Notes under the pieces: generated by a model
Told to the model about the DNA's origin: nothing
Database searches by the model: none
Seen by the model: only the letters and a program-made list of their open reading frames with translations
Part shown: positions 22,150 through 33,750 of the stretch, piece after piece
Position numbering within the stretch: position 1 is the stretch's first letter
Layout: each line of letters begins with the position of its first letter
Position numbers and translations under genes: made by a program
Assembly (NCBI GenBank): GCA_018136815.1
Contig: CM030936.1
Span: 578,831-642,830, forward strand
DNA: 64,000 nucleotides
Direction of reading: 5' to 3'
Origin: Isochrysis galbana
Lineage: Eukaryota; Haptophyta; Isochrysidales; Isochrysidaceae

Positions 22150-22758
22150 GAAAAGCACCTCCCGCTCCCTCTCCCTCTCCCTCCTCCCTCCCCCTCGCTC
22201 TCTCTCCTTCTCCCTCTCTCTCTCTCCCTCTCCCGCCCTCCCTCTCTCTCTCTCTCTCTTCCCCTCTCTCTCTCCCCCACCCTCTCTCCCTCGCTCCCCC
22301 TCCGCCCCCCCCCCCCCCCCTTCCCCTGCCCGCTCTTCTTCTTCTCCCTTCTCGTCCTCCCCCCCCCCCACCCTCTCACATCTCCCTCCTCACTACTTCT
22401 TCTCTCTCTTCCCTCCTTCTCTAACTCTCTTTCCTCTTCCAACCCTCTTCCTCTTCTCGATCCCGCCGTGCCCGCTGCGCCGCGCGCGGGCTCTTCTCAC
22501 CCAACCAAGATCTCTAACCCCTTCTCGTTGCTGCCCCTCTCCCACCCCCCCCAACTTCCCCGCAAATCTTAACTAATCCGATTCTCTTCTTTACTTACTC
22601 GACGCGTCCCCCCGGCTTCCCCTCCCCAATCCAATCAATCCCCTCTTTTCCCCCCAACCCGCCCGCTCCCTCCCCCCCTCTCCTTCCACCCCCATCAGCC
22701 ACCTCCCCCCCGCCACCCCCTCCCCACCCCCAGCCCCCGGCAGCGAGGTCACGTTCAA
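22150..22758 (+). promoter_or_regulatory. Pyrimidine-rich leader of MOB1
   Basis: Continuous C/T-rich sequence with C homopolymers leads to the ATG at 22759. This is likely 5' UTR/promoter. Minus-strand ORFs here are simple sequence. Confidence 0.5.
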
Positions 22759-24855
22759 ATGTTCAAGAACTTCACATCGGGCCTCGACAAGGGCAAGACG
22801 TTCCGGCCGAGGAGGAACCACCGCGAGGGCACCAAGCGCTACCAGCTGCACAAGTTTGCGCAGGCGAGGGAGGGTGGGGTGGGGTTGGGGGAAAGGGGAG
22901 GGGAGGGGGGAGGCGGAATGTGGGGGAGACGAGAAAGGCGTGGCGTGGCGGGGGGGGGGGGGGGGGGAAGCGAAGGCGAAGGAGAAAGGAAGGGTGGGGG
23001 TGGGGAGTGGGGGGGGGGACTGGGGGGAGCGAGGCTGGCCGGAGAGGAAGGGAAGTGGACAGGGAGGGGAAGGAGGGGGAGGGAGGCGGAAGTGAGACTT
23101 GGGGAGAGAGAGCGATGCATGCAGCACAGTAAAAACACGAGGGCGGCAGGGTACCTGTGTTGCGCAGAGCTAGATGCTAAGGGGCAAAAGAGAGGGGGGT
23201 GAGACTGCTCCCGCTCGCCTGCGACCTGCAACTCATCCGCCTTTCCGTGCACATGTACTCACGTGACCGACCAGGCAACATTGGGCACGGGCAATTTGCA
23301 CGAGGCAGTGACGCTCCCCTCGGGAGAGGACCAGAATGAATGGCTCGCCGTGAACACGGTGCGCCTTGGCCAATCCGAGCCACCGGGGCTGTGGCATGGT
23401 TGTGCATCGGCCAGTCTCGCCCGTCGCTCCATGCGCGAATCACCGCAGCAGACTCAACCTCGAGTAACACCCCGTTACCGACGCCCGTCTGCTGATGAAT
23501 TGTTGTGACTGCTCTCCACTATAGGTGGACTTCTTCAACGAGATAAACTTGCTCTATGGTGTTGTTGCCGAATTCTGCACCGAGTCATCATGTCCAGTGA
23601 TGTGTGCAGGGCCGAAGTACGAGTATATGTGGGCAGATGGGGCACAGGTGCCGCTGCTTCTCAACACCTTGCCCGACTTCCTGCCACACCCATCATGTAT
23701 TCGCTCCATTGCTAGCCGGGGTGGACCGAGCCGTGGATCCGCCCGATAGGCGAAGAAGGCTCAGGAAGCACCCCATGCGATCAAGCTCGCCATCTGTCGT
23801 CGTGAGGCAAGACGGGCCATTTAGCATTATCCCCTACTGATCCAACTCGGATGCCCTCACCTTCGCTCCAACTTGCCGAAGTACCTCGCAGATACGCAAG
23901 CCCATCGCCGTCTCAGCGCCCAAGTACGTCGACTACCTCATGACGTGGGTCCAGCATCAGCTTGACGATGAAAGGTTGTTTCCAACCCAGGTGAGCGCCT
24001 TTTGATACCTACCGCATTTTGATACGAGAAAGGTTCAGACTTGCCCACATGCTGAGTACTTGACACAACCCTTGCGCACCTCCCACTCGCAATTCGACGT
24101 TCGTTGAGAGTTATTTCCTCACCCGATGCACGCCAGATCGGCGTGCCCTTCCCTCCCGACTTTTTCGATGCGGTGCGCAACATCTTCCGCCGGCTGTTCC
24201 GCATCTATGCTCACATCTATTATTGCCACTTCGACAAAATGTCGGAGCTGGGCGCCGAACCGCATCTGAACACGTAAGGGTTATGGGGAGGGGGGGGGGG
24301 GGGGGAGGGGGGCTGCACAAGTTTGCGCAGGCGAGGGAGGGTGGGGTGGGGGAAAGGGGAAAGGGGAGGGGAGGGGGGAAGCGGGATGGGGGGAGAAGAG
24401 AGAGGCGTGGCGAAGGGGGAGGGCGGGCGGGGGGGGGGGATGCGATGGCGAAGGAGAAAGGAAGGTGGGGGGGGGGGGGGGGGGGGCAAGTTGTAGCATA
24501 TCGCTGGCCCTAGCGTGGAAGCGCGACCCGCCTTGTGCGAGTACAGTACGGTAACCCTAAGGCCCACCCTGTCTACCGACTCCTTGGCGGCAGCTGCTTC
24601 AAGCACTACATGTACTTCGTCTATGAATTCGACTTGATTCCACGCAAAGAGGAGCTTGCGCCATTGCAGGTACGCTACGCTGGCTTACCTACAGCGTCGT
24701 AGCTTGAATTGAGACGTGTTTGGCAGCCTGATGCTCTTCAGGCCAATGCACGCACCACCGACTCCTCGGTTTGCTCCCCTACCCAGGAGCTTATCGACAG
24801 GCTGATGGAACGCGACACCCAGCAGTTTGCGAAAGGAGCCGCCGCTGCTAGCTAG
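22759..24855 (+). CDS. MOB1: MOB1 kinase activator, 7 exons
   Basis: Exons 22759-22863, 23275-23358, 23525-23647, 23892-23990, 24137-24273, 24594-24669 and 24787-24855 join in frame to about 230 aa. Hallmarks in order: [51 protein letters not shown], the zinc ligands C-x4-C in [10 protein letters not shown] and H-x4-H in [24 protein letters not shown], and [15 protein letters not shown]1 binds and activates NDR/LATS (Dbf2-like) kinases in mitotic-exit and Hippo-type signalling. Intron 1 uses a GC donor (CAG|GCGAGG); all others are GT-AG. Length and both zinc-ligand pairs are intact, so it is probably functional. Introns 1 and 5 are G-rich and share a copied segment. Confidence 0.95.
24305..24490 (+). 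repeat. Copy of MOB1 exon1/intron1 junction inside intron 5
   Basis: CTGCACAAGTTTGCGCAGGC followed by GAGGGAGGGTGGGGTGGGGG and the downstream G-rich tract repeats 22847-23000 of the same gene. It includes 16-18 bases of exon 1 and its GC donor, now lying within intron 5. Confidence 0.8.
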
Positions 24856-25913
24856 GGGTGTCGGAACAGCCATTTCTTGGGGGTGCAGTGGACCGGAGGA
24901 GGTAAAACGGCTGGGCGAGGGGACGAGTGGGTATGGGCAAGGTAGACAAGAGGGAGATGAACTCGCGACAGTGGCGCTTACCTTTGGGACTAGCCGTGGC
25001 AACGTCTGGAGATGGCAACAACGAATGCGTAATTGCTCATAAAGGGCACATGATGCAAAGTTCCAGTGAGTGATTTCATGAGGCACCGGATGGAATCGGT
25101 AGCGGTTGATGGGCCAGTGCAGTGAGGGGCCAGTGCAGTGAGGGGCCAGTGCAGTGAGGGGCTAGTGCAGTGAGAGTCTATAGGCGTATGGTGGGTCATG
25201 CTGGCAGCTGATGTGGTGGACCTAAGCGGCCGCACGGAAGGAGAGGGAGGCCGACACATGACAGCTTTCACCTGCCGCCCTCGACGCTCACGTCTGCGTC
25301 GTCTATACGCCATGATAACAAATCCGCGCACCGCGGATGCAGTGCGTGAGACGTTGGTGTGGACGAACGTGAAATGGGATGGCTTCGATGGCGACAGCTT
25401 TGCGTGTTGCGACGTGTGTGTACCCAATCTCCACGCGGTGACGTGAGAGGATTTACGTCCAACCTCTTGAGCTGCCATGCTTGAGGTGCAATTTCCCGGA
25501 GCGCGACAACAGGGAGGGGCGAAGTGCAGGAGTGAATATGTGCGATGTGCCCGGATGGCGTAATGATGCACAACGCGACTCGACCACGGCTACGGACTCA
25601 AAACGACTTGCTGTCGATTCATGGGCACGCACAACCGGCGAATGTTGGCGACTGTCGTTGGCCCGCTGCCATCAGCGTTATGTGTCATGTGAGGGATGAT
25701 ATGGTGTGTGATGTGTTTCTGAACCGCATGTACCAACGCGTCGGGACCTCGCTTACGTGAGGCTCGTGTACGTGTGCGAGCAGTGGTGCATGCGCGTCGC
25801 CATCGTCGCCTTGCCACCCACCCTCATGCAATCCATATTTGGTGTGGCACGTGCGTAATGATGACCATGTGATAGAGATGGAGCGACTTCAACTAACGCT
25901 ATAGTCAGTCGCC
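24856..25913. other. Intergenic; 16-bp minisatellite at 25111-25173
   Basis: There are four tandem copies of GGGGCCAGTGCAGTGA (the last has one change). The rest has only short ORFs with no domain. Confidence 0.5.
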
Positions 25914-26655
25914 ATGGAGCGTGCCGGCGCGCCCTTCCTCTCTTTCGGGTCCCCTGCCGAGGGCGGCCCCCCAGCTGCCATGGAGCAGTCGCTTGTGAAG
26001 CGACCGCGTCCGCCGTCCGAGCGGCCGAGCAGGTGCGTGCGACTCGCGTCGCGCCACACGGCCCGTGGCCCCGGCCACACCATGCACAACAGACATGCTG
26101 GCCCCCCCATGGGGAGCAGCAGTCTGCAGACTCCAGCCGAACAAGGAGTAGAGGCCCGCAAGGCCGCTCCTCCATTGGGCATGCCTGATGGCGCAGGCCC
26201 CTTCCGCCTTGGTGACGGCCGCGCTGCTCCGGCAGCGCGACCCGAAACCAGGCGGCCCTCATGGGCACACAACACTGACAACTGACAAGGCTCCTCAACA
26301 AAACGCACAACACTCACCTTTGGATGAACACCACGGTAGGGCAGACACCACGCACAGCCAACCGCTCAGCCGACGCTATCCCACCCCACTCCCTCCACCG
26401 CCTCACCGCCTCTCCTCACTTACATCTCTAACACTCGCCACACTCACACATGTCTCACAGGAATCCGATCAAGATGAAGACCACCAGCTGGCAGATTCAG
26501 ACGCCATCTTTGACCTCTCAATCCGCCATCAAGAGGGTGAGCAGTGAGCTGACACTGAGCGGCACACGGCTGTCTACGCCACGATTGTTTGACTTCTTCT
26601 AGAGCTCGAGGGCGTGGACCCCGAGCTAGACTTCTGGGCCCGCTCAGCTAAGGGC
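25914..26655 (+). pseudogene. Possible host exons cut by the LINE insertion
   Basis: An open segment from an ATG at 25914 (KRPRPPSERPSR) ends at a donor AG|GTGCGTGC near 26031. A second segment bounded by CACAG| at 26460 and |GTGAGC at 26537 can read ESDQDEDHQLADSDAIFDLS, and a third from TCTAG| at 26602 reads ELEGVDPELDFWARSAKG. The last two are phase-compatible, while the first joins only in another frame. The third runs straight into LINE sequence at about 26660. No homologue is recognised; this could be a disrupted gene or chance. Confidence 0.25.
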
Positions 26656-26659
26656 CCCG

Positions 26660-27083
26660 GCATATCGCAGTCAATGAGGACTGTGCGCAACCATTCCAAG
26701 CCAAATATGGCGAGACGGGCATTTAGATACACAGAGGAGAAAGATGTCGTTTCATGCCCGATTTTTGCCTTTACTACTACCAACCTCCCCGGGATAACTA
26801 CCGACCAAGATTCTACTACTATGTCGTCTCTGTCCTTTCTAATGGCTACCGCCACTCCGCTTCCGGGGTCGCCCCTAGTCGCGGGAGATTGGAACCAGTC
26901 CCATCCCATGGACCGGGCCAAGTTGCGCACCCTCAGGTGCCATCCATCGCTGTAGTGGTGTAACTCTTGTGCATAAAGGACATGGATTCCTCCTATCCTC
27001 GCTTGTGCTAGAGTAGACGCTAGTTTGTGTTTCGCTCCATTCAAATTGTATGTTGCAATCTTTATTTCGCTACTATTCACCAT
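26660..27083 (-). mobile_element. LINE ORF2 start: endonuclease domain, truncated
   Basis: The minus-strand ORF begins MVNSSEIKIATYNLNG and shows AP-endonuclease-like (EEP) features: ATYNLNG, a YAQELHH catalytic Glu motif, SGVAVAIRK and SSVYLNAR. Similarity stops around DCDMP at about 26660, before the expected GGDFN motif and the reverse transcriptase. Its ATG overlaps the ORF1 stop (ATGGTGAATAG), within a strong CCGCCATGG context. Confidence 0.75.
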
Positions 27084-28725
27084 GGCGGTATAGGCAACTG
27101 ACTCCGTTTACACAGTAACCCGGATACGCTTTATTAGGTTTCAGATTGCATTTGACCATACAAATTTGTTTGCCCGTCGCGGGATCTTTCGCCCAACATC
27201 CAGGGATATTGTGGCTAGATGAGCATTGAACGACTTGCCGCCCTTTCGTGCGGTTATTCTTGCATTCTCCCGCCATGAATCGGCGGCATGGTGCCGCCTC
27301 TCCAAGGCCCATCAGGGCCCTGTAGTCCATAGCGTTGCTAGCGTCCCTTTGGCGCTTTCGTTGTTCCGCCTTAGCCTTGTCCTGCTCGCAGGTACATTGG
27401 CGGAAGCTGACTTGATTCTTGCGTAAGAACGATATAGCCCACGGCTTATCGTATCCTTTGCAGCCTCCGGGGGTGCCATGGATGGCTATTTCCCCTTCGG
27501 GAGTCACGCACTCGACCGAAGAACGGACCGCGTAGTCCAAGTTGAAACTTTCTCCGTCGTCGAGAGTCACAAAGAAATTGCGAGGAAAGCGATGCCCCAA
27601 GGCGGATGTGTCCGTGTAGACGTAAAAGTGCCAAATAGGGCGTTTGCCCGATTCGACTTTCGTGATTCCTTCAATTGTGGTTTTGGCTCGTTGTTGATTG
27701 CCCCTTAGCACGTGGAAACCTTCACGTTCCAGTGTACTCGCTAGATGTCGAGTTTTCGTCTTGTAAGCTTTCACCGGGTCAAAAATGCGAAACACGATGT
27801 AAGTTGCCACTTCTTTGAGAGAGGAACGGATGGCGCTAGACTTGCGAGGGGCTGAGTCGGCTAAAGCGCCGTAGGTAATTGCAAATTCATGCGGTACGCC
27901 CGAGAGGGTTGCTTGAAGGTTGTCGCCATAGGCGGCTTGGAATTGGTCGTGCGCGTCTTCATCGACATAGAAAATCCAAGGACCTTTGCGTCCTTTATCC
28001 ATCCCATCTGGGGTGGCATCCAAGCCTTCAAGCTTGGAGAGTAGGTACTTCATGTAGGTTGCCACATCCTCGCTTTTGATGTCCTTTTTGTCCTCGGCTA
28101 GCTGCGCTAGCTGTATGAAGAAAGGGGTGTCGTCCGGTTCTTCCTCCTCATCATGAGGTGGGGAGGCAAATTGTGTGGTGATGTTTTGAGGCGGATTTGG
28201 CTCCGATTGTGGGTCCGCTCGCTTGCGCGAGGGCGGCGGATTAGGCTTGGCTTGTTGAGGAGGGGCTTGTGTTGCTTCTTTGGGGAGTTTCCCTTTGGGG
28301 CCGGCCGCCTCAGCGTAGGACTTCTGTGCAATGTTGTTGGGGTGGTTGGAAGCCGTAAAGGCCCCAAGAATTGTTTGTTGTGTCAAGTGCCCGCCCACGA
28401 GGGGTGCACTGCTGGTAGGAGTTGCCACCATGGGGGTGGCAGCCAGGCTGCCACCCACCATGGGGAGTCCTTGGTGTACTGGCAAGCCAGTCGGGGCAGG
28501 CGGCAGAGCCAGGGACTGGCTCTGCTGGTCTGCAGGGAACAGGGCTCTCCCTGTTCCCTGCTTCTGTGCCTGGTGGGGAGGCGAGGGAGGCAGGATCATG
28601 TCGACGTCGCTGTCGGTTAGGGGGGCGACCTGTGAGCGCTTCGGCTCCGGCGGCTTGGGGCGGCCCCTGTGGGGCGTCGTGACGGCGGTGGGCTGGGGAT
28701 CAGGAGCGGTCGGCGCGCGCTCCAT
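27073..28725 (-). mobile_element. LINE ORF1, 550 aa, intact
   Basis: Open from ATG 28725 to TAG 27073. The N-terminal 200 residues are Pro/Gln-rich and disordered with basic patches. A central domain follows (about 230-450: DEDAHDQFQAAYGDNLQAT, ASTLEREGFHVLRG, GHRFPRNFFVTLDDG), then a Cys/His-rich C-terminus (CRRFMAGECKN ... CWAKD ... CVNGVSCLYRH) resembling CCCH or gag-knuckle RNA-binding fingers. It probably coats the retrotransposon RNA. The reading frame is undamaged, implying recent insertion. The upstream flank is the head-to-head junction with the LINE 3' half. Confidence 0.7.
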
Positions 28726-28739
28726 CGCTCGAACTATAA

Positions 28740-29482
28740 CAATAGTTTTTGAGCTGAACGGAGCAGGGAAGACACCATCATAGACAACCTTTTTATATAC
28801 CCGATGGGCGACGCCCCAAAAGCGCTGTACACTCTATATATGTTGGCATGGAGATATATCATAACGGACTTCTATAGAATCCACTATGACAACATAGTTT
28901 TCTCGGAAGAATCAATTCTGATAAGAACAATAGAAAGATACACCGTATTGTGTAAAGCTCTATTATTCGCGTACGAGACCGACTCGGCGAGAACAGCCCA
29001 AGCGGGCATGGGTAGGCAACCCAAAAAAAGGATAGATCTAGGCGAGCTAAGACCCGCATTTCACATAAGCGACAAAGGCAGGCTCAAACCCAGCGAGGAG
29101 CTAGCCAAGCTAGCCGCCAAACTGGGAATCGAGCACGCTGTCCAAGAGACCGGGGAGCAAGGTGAAGAGGACGAATGAATCACTTAGGAAACCGATAAGA
29201 GAAGACACCACTAGAGGCAACGCGACCCAGACGGGACCCAACCACCTAAACACGACCGGGAAGACAAGACACACGCGAGAGCAAGACCAACACGCCCGCC
29301 CAGACCCCGCACTCCAAACCAGACCTCATGTAGCGCACGGAGGTCGGACCCCGGAAACCAAAGAAAAAGGAATGAAGGGGGGCAGGGGAAGAGGTGGGGA
29401 AAGGGAACTTAAGGGCGGTGTTAGTAGAAGCGGGAGATCCCGTCAATAGTAGGTGTGTAGCCCAGAATCTTCAGATGTTTTT
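28740..29482 (+). mobile_element. LINE ORF2 C-terminus and 3' UTR, tail family 1
   Basis: The plus frame EDTIIDNLF...LYMLAWRYIITDFYRIH...FHISDKGRLKPSEELAKL ends at a TGA at 29176. A 3' UTR of about 300 nt (GGTCGGACCCCGGAAACCAA, GGGGGGCAGGGGAAGAGGTG) closes with AGAATCTTCAGATG plus T10. It stands head-to-head with the ORF1/endonuclease half (26660-28731), the topology left by twin priming. Confidence 0.75.
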
Positions 29483-30017
29483 TTTTTCACCGGACTCACA
29501 CAAGATACATTTTACAAGCTGTCACACCGCGATGAGGTTTGGTAGCGCTCCTTCGCTCTGAACCCTCGCTCCCACTCGCCCTTGGCATGGCACAATTCAC
29601 TAATGCGGCAACTCGAACAACTAGTGGGAGGCCGCAAAAGGACCCATGGCAGTTTCCCTCAACTCAACCGGGGCACTGGTGATGCTCGCTGCGTGAGACT
29701 GGGTCATTCACTGATCCCGATGCGTAACATTGGGTGGCAGCGGCAAATGATACAGCCGTGGCGTCCCGCCAACAAGGGAGCCAGGCACAAAATTACAATG
29801 GACTTCATGAATCCAGAGCACAGGCTGGCAAAGGCGGCGAGTGGATGCTGCGCAGGCAGTCCGCTTTGAGTTACAAAGTTAGCGCGGAAGTGCGCGTGGC
29901 CACCAAGCCCGCCCATCACCCTGGTAGCCTTGCATGGCACCATGTTACGAGCGACAAGTACTAAGTCTGAAGAGTGGGCAGTGGGCACAACTGTCGCCAC
30001 TCAGATGAAGATATAAT
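29483..30017. other. Intergenic, nothing firm
   Basis: The plus strand has a 95-codon ORF (29582-29869) without recognisable domains. It could be a remaining exon of the gene interrupted by the LINE, but no splice link was found. Confidence 0.3.
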
Positions 30018-30731
30018 TCATTCCCTGGCGGGTTCGATCTGAAAGCCGGGTCGAGAGCGGCGATTTTTTTCGATGAGCCGCGAGAAGAGATGGAGGAGGC
30101 GCACCTCGGTGGGCAGCGGGGCCGTCGAGACGTCTTGCGAAACGTGGACGTGATGCATCATGCGGAGCACGCTGGCATGCGTGACGTCAATCGAGAGCAG
30201 GATGGAGGTAGGCGCGACGAGATTTGGGACTAGAGTGCCAAAGAGCGCGTAGTGCGTCGCGCCACCACCCTTCTTCAGCACGCGCATTGCCACCGGCTTC
30301 AGCCACGTCGAGCCCTGCAGCCGTCCATTCGTGATCTGCGAGACCTCCTCACTCACAAGCTCGACCATGGCCTTCCCATCGCCGTGCGCGCTCTCAGCGG
30401 CGGCGGCTGCGAGGTGGGCCAAGTGGCGGGAGAAGCGCCACGCCATCTCATTGGCGGGTAACGAGAGTACGCGCAGCGGGCGCAGGGGAGGCGCAGAAGA
30501 GCTGGGCCTGTCCTCTGGGTGGAGGCCGCTTGCAATCGCGAGGCCCTCAGCAGCGGCCACGGCCTCTGCAGCAAGGTCTCGGCCAGCGCGCGACGGGGGG
30601 AGATAGAAGCCCTCAAAGGATGCGACGGGAGACACGGCGCGAGCCGGGCGGGGGGGCCGGTGTGGCGGAGAGAGGGAGAGGGGGGGAGAGAAGGAGAGGG
30701 AGAGGGAGAAGAGGAGGGGGGCGAGAGTCAT
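30018..30731 (-). CDS. Unrecognised protein, 237 aa
   Basis: Single-exon minus-strand ORF. The N-terminus after the first Met is hydrophobic then Pro/Arg-rich (LFSLSLSFSPPLSLSPPHRP), like a signal or organelle-targeting extension, although the underlying DNA is low-complexity. The remainder (FEGFYLPPSRAGRDLAAEAV ... GSTWLKPVAMRVLKKGGG ... VPNLVAPTSILLSIDVTHAS ... LFSRLIEKNRRSRPG) is well-composed and not simple sequence. No family is recognised. The sense-strand leader is pyrimidine-rich, like real genes here. Confidence 0.5.
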   Translation of the reverse strand: MTLAPLLFSLSLSFSPPLSLSPPHRPPRPARAVSPVASFEGFYLPPSRAGRDLAAEAVAAAEGLAIASGLHPEDRPSSSAPPLRPLRVLSLPANEMAWRFSRHLAHLAAAAAESAHGDGKAMVELVSEEVSQITNGRLQGSTWLKPVAMRVLKKGGGATHYALFGTLVPNLVAPTSILLSIDVTHASVLRMMHHVHVSQDVSTAPLPTEVRLLHLFSRLIEKNRRSRPGFQIEPARE

Positions 30732-30969
30732 TGGGAGGAGAGGGAATGAAGGGGGGAGGAACTTGGGTTGGGAAGAGAAACGGGAGAGAAGAGAGGGAAA
30801 AGCGGGGGGGGGGGGCGAGCAGCAGCAGGGGGAGGAGAGGAGAGAGAGTGTGTAGTAGTGGTATGAATATCGAGACTGTGGTCGATCAGAAAGAGAATGA
30901 TTGAACGAGGTCCACTTCTTTGAGGGGTGCCGCTCCCCCCCCCCGAGCCTTCTTCCTCTCTCTTCTCTT

Positions 30970-31715
<746 letters not shown>

Positions 31716-31993
31716 TTCCACCTGCCTTGCGCTAGACACACACGGCAATATCGACAAACTCAAAAGGCCTGCCCGGATGCCCGGACCCCACACTCACACT
31801 CCGAACCAGGCCTCAGGTAGTGCACCGAGGCCGGACCCCGGAAACCGAAGAAAAAGGACAGAAGGGGGGCAGGGGAAGAGGTGGAGGGAGGGAAGTGAAG
31901 GGCGTTGTAGATAGCAGAGGCAAAGGAGACCCATAGCTAGTAGGCGAGTAGCCCCGAATCTTCAGAAGTTTTTTTTTCCACCTGCCTTGCGCT
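31716..31993 (+). mobile_element. 5'-truncated LINE tail with 18-bp target duplication
   Basis: Body 31734-31975 carries the family 1 3' UTR (CCTCAGGTAGTGCACCGAGG, GACCCCGGAAACCGAAGAAA) and ends CCGAATCTTCAGAAG plus oligo-T. It is flanked by perfect copies of TTCCACCTGCCTTGCGCT at 31716-31733 and 31976-31993, which defines insertion by target-primed reverse transcription. Confidence 0.85.
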
Positions 31994-32127
31994 TGCGGCC
32001 CGTCGGCCCGTCCCCTCGTTAGGGCGGTCAAACAGGGGCTTTTTAACTACTGGCTACTGGTAAGGGTTAGGCTGCATTTTCTGACCGTGGCGGCCGAGGC
32101 CCAATAAAAAGCCTTCGGGCGGGGGGT

Positions 32128-32168
32128 GTCGGATCCAGAGTATTTCCACAATACTCTAGACGGATCCG
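32128..32168. other. Perfect-arm hairpin
   Basis: TCGGATCC-AGAGTATT, a short loop, then AATACTCT and GGATCCGA: two stacked complementary arms. Function unknown; it could be a terminator-like or transposon-end structure. Confidence 0.5.
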
Positions 32169-32499
32169 ATGGCTTGTGTGTCTTTTAACTTTAGGATGGG
32201 CATTGTGTTCTTGAGAAGTGATCGCCGTTTACTTCGAGACTCTTCGTTGTGGCTTCGTTTCGGTTGGCTGCATTCTTCTCCGGACTCGTTTCTTTGATTG
32301 TGGCGACTGTTTACGTGAGTTTTCGGAGTGTCCCCTTGTTGACTGGGCGGTTTTGTGAGTGATGTGTGATCGTGGCTTGTGTCGCCATGTAGCGCGCGCG
32401 CTCCCTCTCTCATTCTCAAGATTGTGCTCTATGCCCCTTGAGACTTGCCCCACGAACAAGCACTCGCTTGTTTCGACAACACCGCGTCGAAATCGGCCG

Positions 32500-32590
32500 C
32501 GAGGAAGGGGAATGGGAATGGGCGTGGCTACGAAAGCGTACCCCAGTGCCACGCGTGACGCGTGAGGCGAGAATATTAAAAGGTTTTTTT
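32500..32590 (+). mobile_element. LINE tail remnant, family 2
   Basis: GGGCGTGGCTACG ... GAGGCGAGAATATTAAAAGG plus T7, matching the ends at 5420 and 45331. Confidence 0.6.
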
Positions 32591-32626
32591 AGACTGGCCA
32601 ATTCATCGTGTCCGTATGAACATTTT

Positions 32627-32960
32627 ATATTTTGAAAAGGCCTGTGAATACGAATACAAGAATACAACATACAACGTGGGTAGGGGTCCTAGATGGGAAA
32701 TACGGTGCAGGGGCCTGCAAATACAGCCAAATACATATGTATTTGGCCTTCGGCCAAATACATTTCAAATACATTCGAGGCCTACCACCCAGGACACGCT
32801 TCAAATACAGCCAAATACATATATGTGTTTGGTCTCTAGCCAAATACGGTAAATACGTATTTCCCATCTAGGGTAGGGGTAGGTAGAGCTTATGGCTCTG
32901 GTTCTATTTTGAAAAGGCCCGTGAATACGAATACAACGTGGGTAGGTAGAGCTTATGGCT
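32627..32960 (+). repeat. Tandem ~80-bp duplication split by a MITE
   Basis: ATTTTGAAAAGGCC(T/C)GTGAATACGAATACAA...GTGGGTAGG...TAGAGCTTATGGCTC occurs at 32627-32687 continuing at 32873-32900, and again at about 32907-32965. The first copy contains the MITE insertion. Confidence 0.7.
32688..32872. mobile_element. hAT-like MITE, 185 bp
   Basis: Perfect 17-bp terminal inverted repeats (CCTAGATGGGAAATACG and complement) are flanked by perfect 8-bp duplications GTAGGGGT at 32680-32687 and 32873-32880. An 8-bp target duplication is characteristic of hAT elements. The inside is made of CAAATACAT-type subrepeats in both orientations. No coding capacity. Confidence 0.85.
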
Positions 32961-33289
32961 CATGGGTAAGCCCGTAACCCCGAGGGTGCGCGCGCTGAGA
33001 TGACTAGAAAGTTTGTTTGTTAGATTCACTTAGGGAGCTTCACTTTCTCGACGGAGCACCGAGCGGATTTCTTCGTAGAGTGCGGTCCCCCTGTACTCTA
33101 GAGTGTTTGTGTTCGACCAGCGTGAGCCTGCGATGCTGGGGCGCGGGGCGCGTGAGCGCTAGCTACCTCTGTTCGTCGTCGCTGGCGTGGCTCGTTCATA
33201 GTGCAGCCACCGTAGCTCGACGTCTCGATCCTCATCAAGGACGAAATTCGATTTCGTCGGTGGCGAGGGGGCTCGGTCGAGCGAGCGCG

Positions 33290-33679
33290 CGCAGGGGGCG
33301 GGGGGGGGCGGGGGGGGGGGGGGGGGGGGGGGGGGGCTCCCCGCTCTCCCCTCCCCTTCCCCCCCCCCACCTGCTTTTGGCTTTGGGGGAGGGGGGGAAG
33401 GGGAGGGGGAGGGGGGGGAAAGGGGAGGGGGAGGGGGAGGGGCGGGCGGGCGGGCGGGCGGCCGCGCGGGGGGGGGGGGGGGAGAGGGGACGGACGGGCG
33501 GGCATCTCCAGAAAGGGGGAGGGGGGGGAGGGGGAGGGGGAAGGGGCGAGGAGGGGAAGGGGGGCGGGGGGGGCGGGGGGGGGGCGGGGGGGTAGCGCGA
33601 GATGGCGGTACGGCGGAGAGAGGCGGAGAGAGAGAGAGAGAGAGAGAGTGCTTAGGGGATGGCCGCATCTCTCGATGAG

Positions 33680-33750
<71 letters not shown>

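Noticed and set aside
25111..25173. CRISPR-like array
   Set aside because: Four directly abutting 16-bp units without spacers: a minisatellite in a eukaryotic genome.
26574..26660. Continuation of the LINE endonuclease to the end of its ORF
   Set aside because: After DCDMP the translated sequence loses family features (no GGDFN); it is more likely host flank read in frame by chance.
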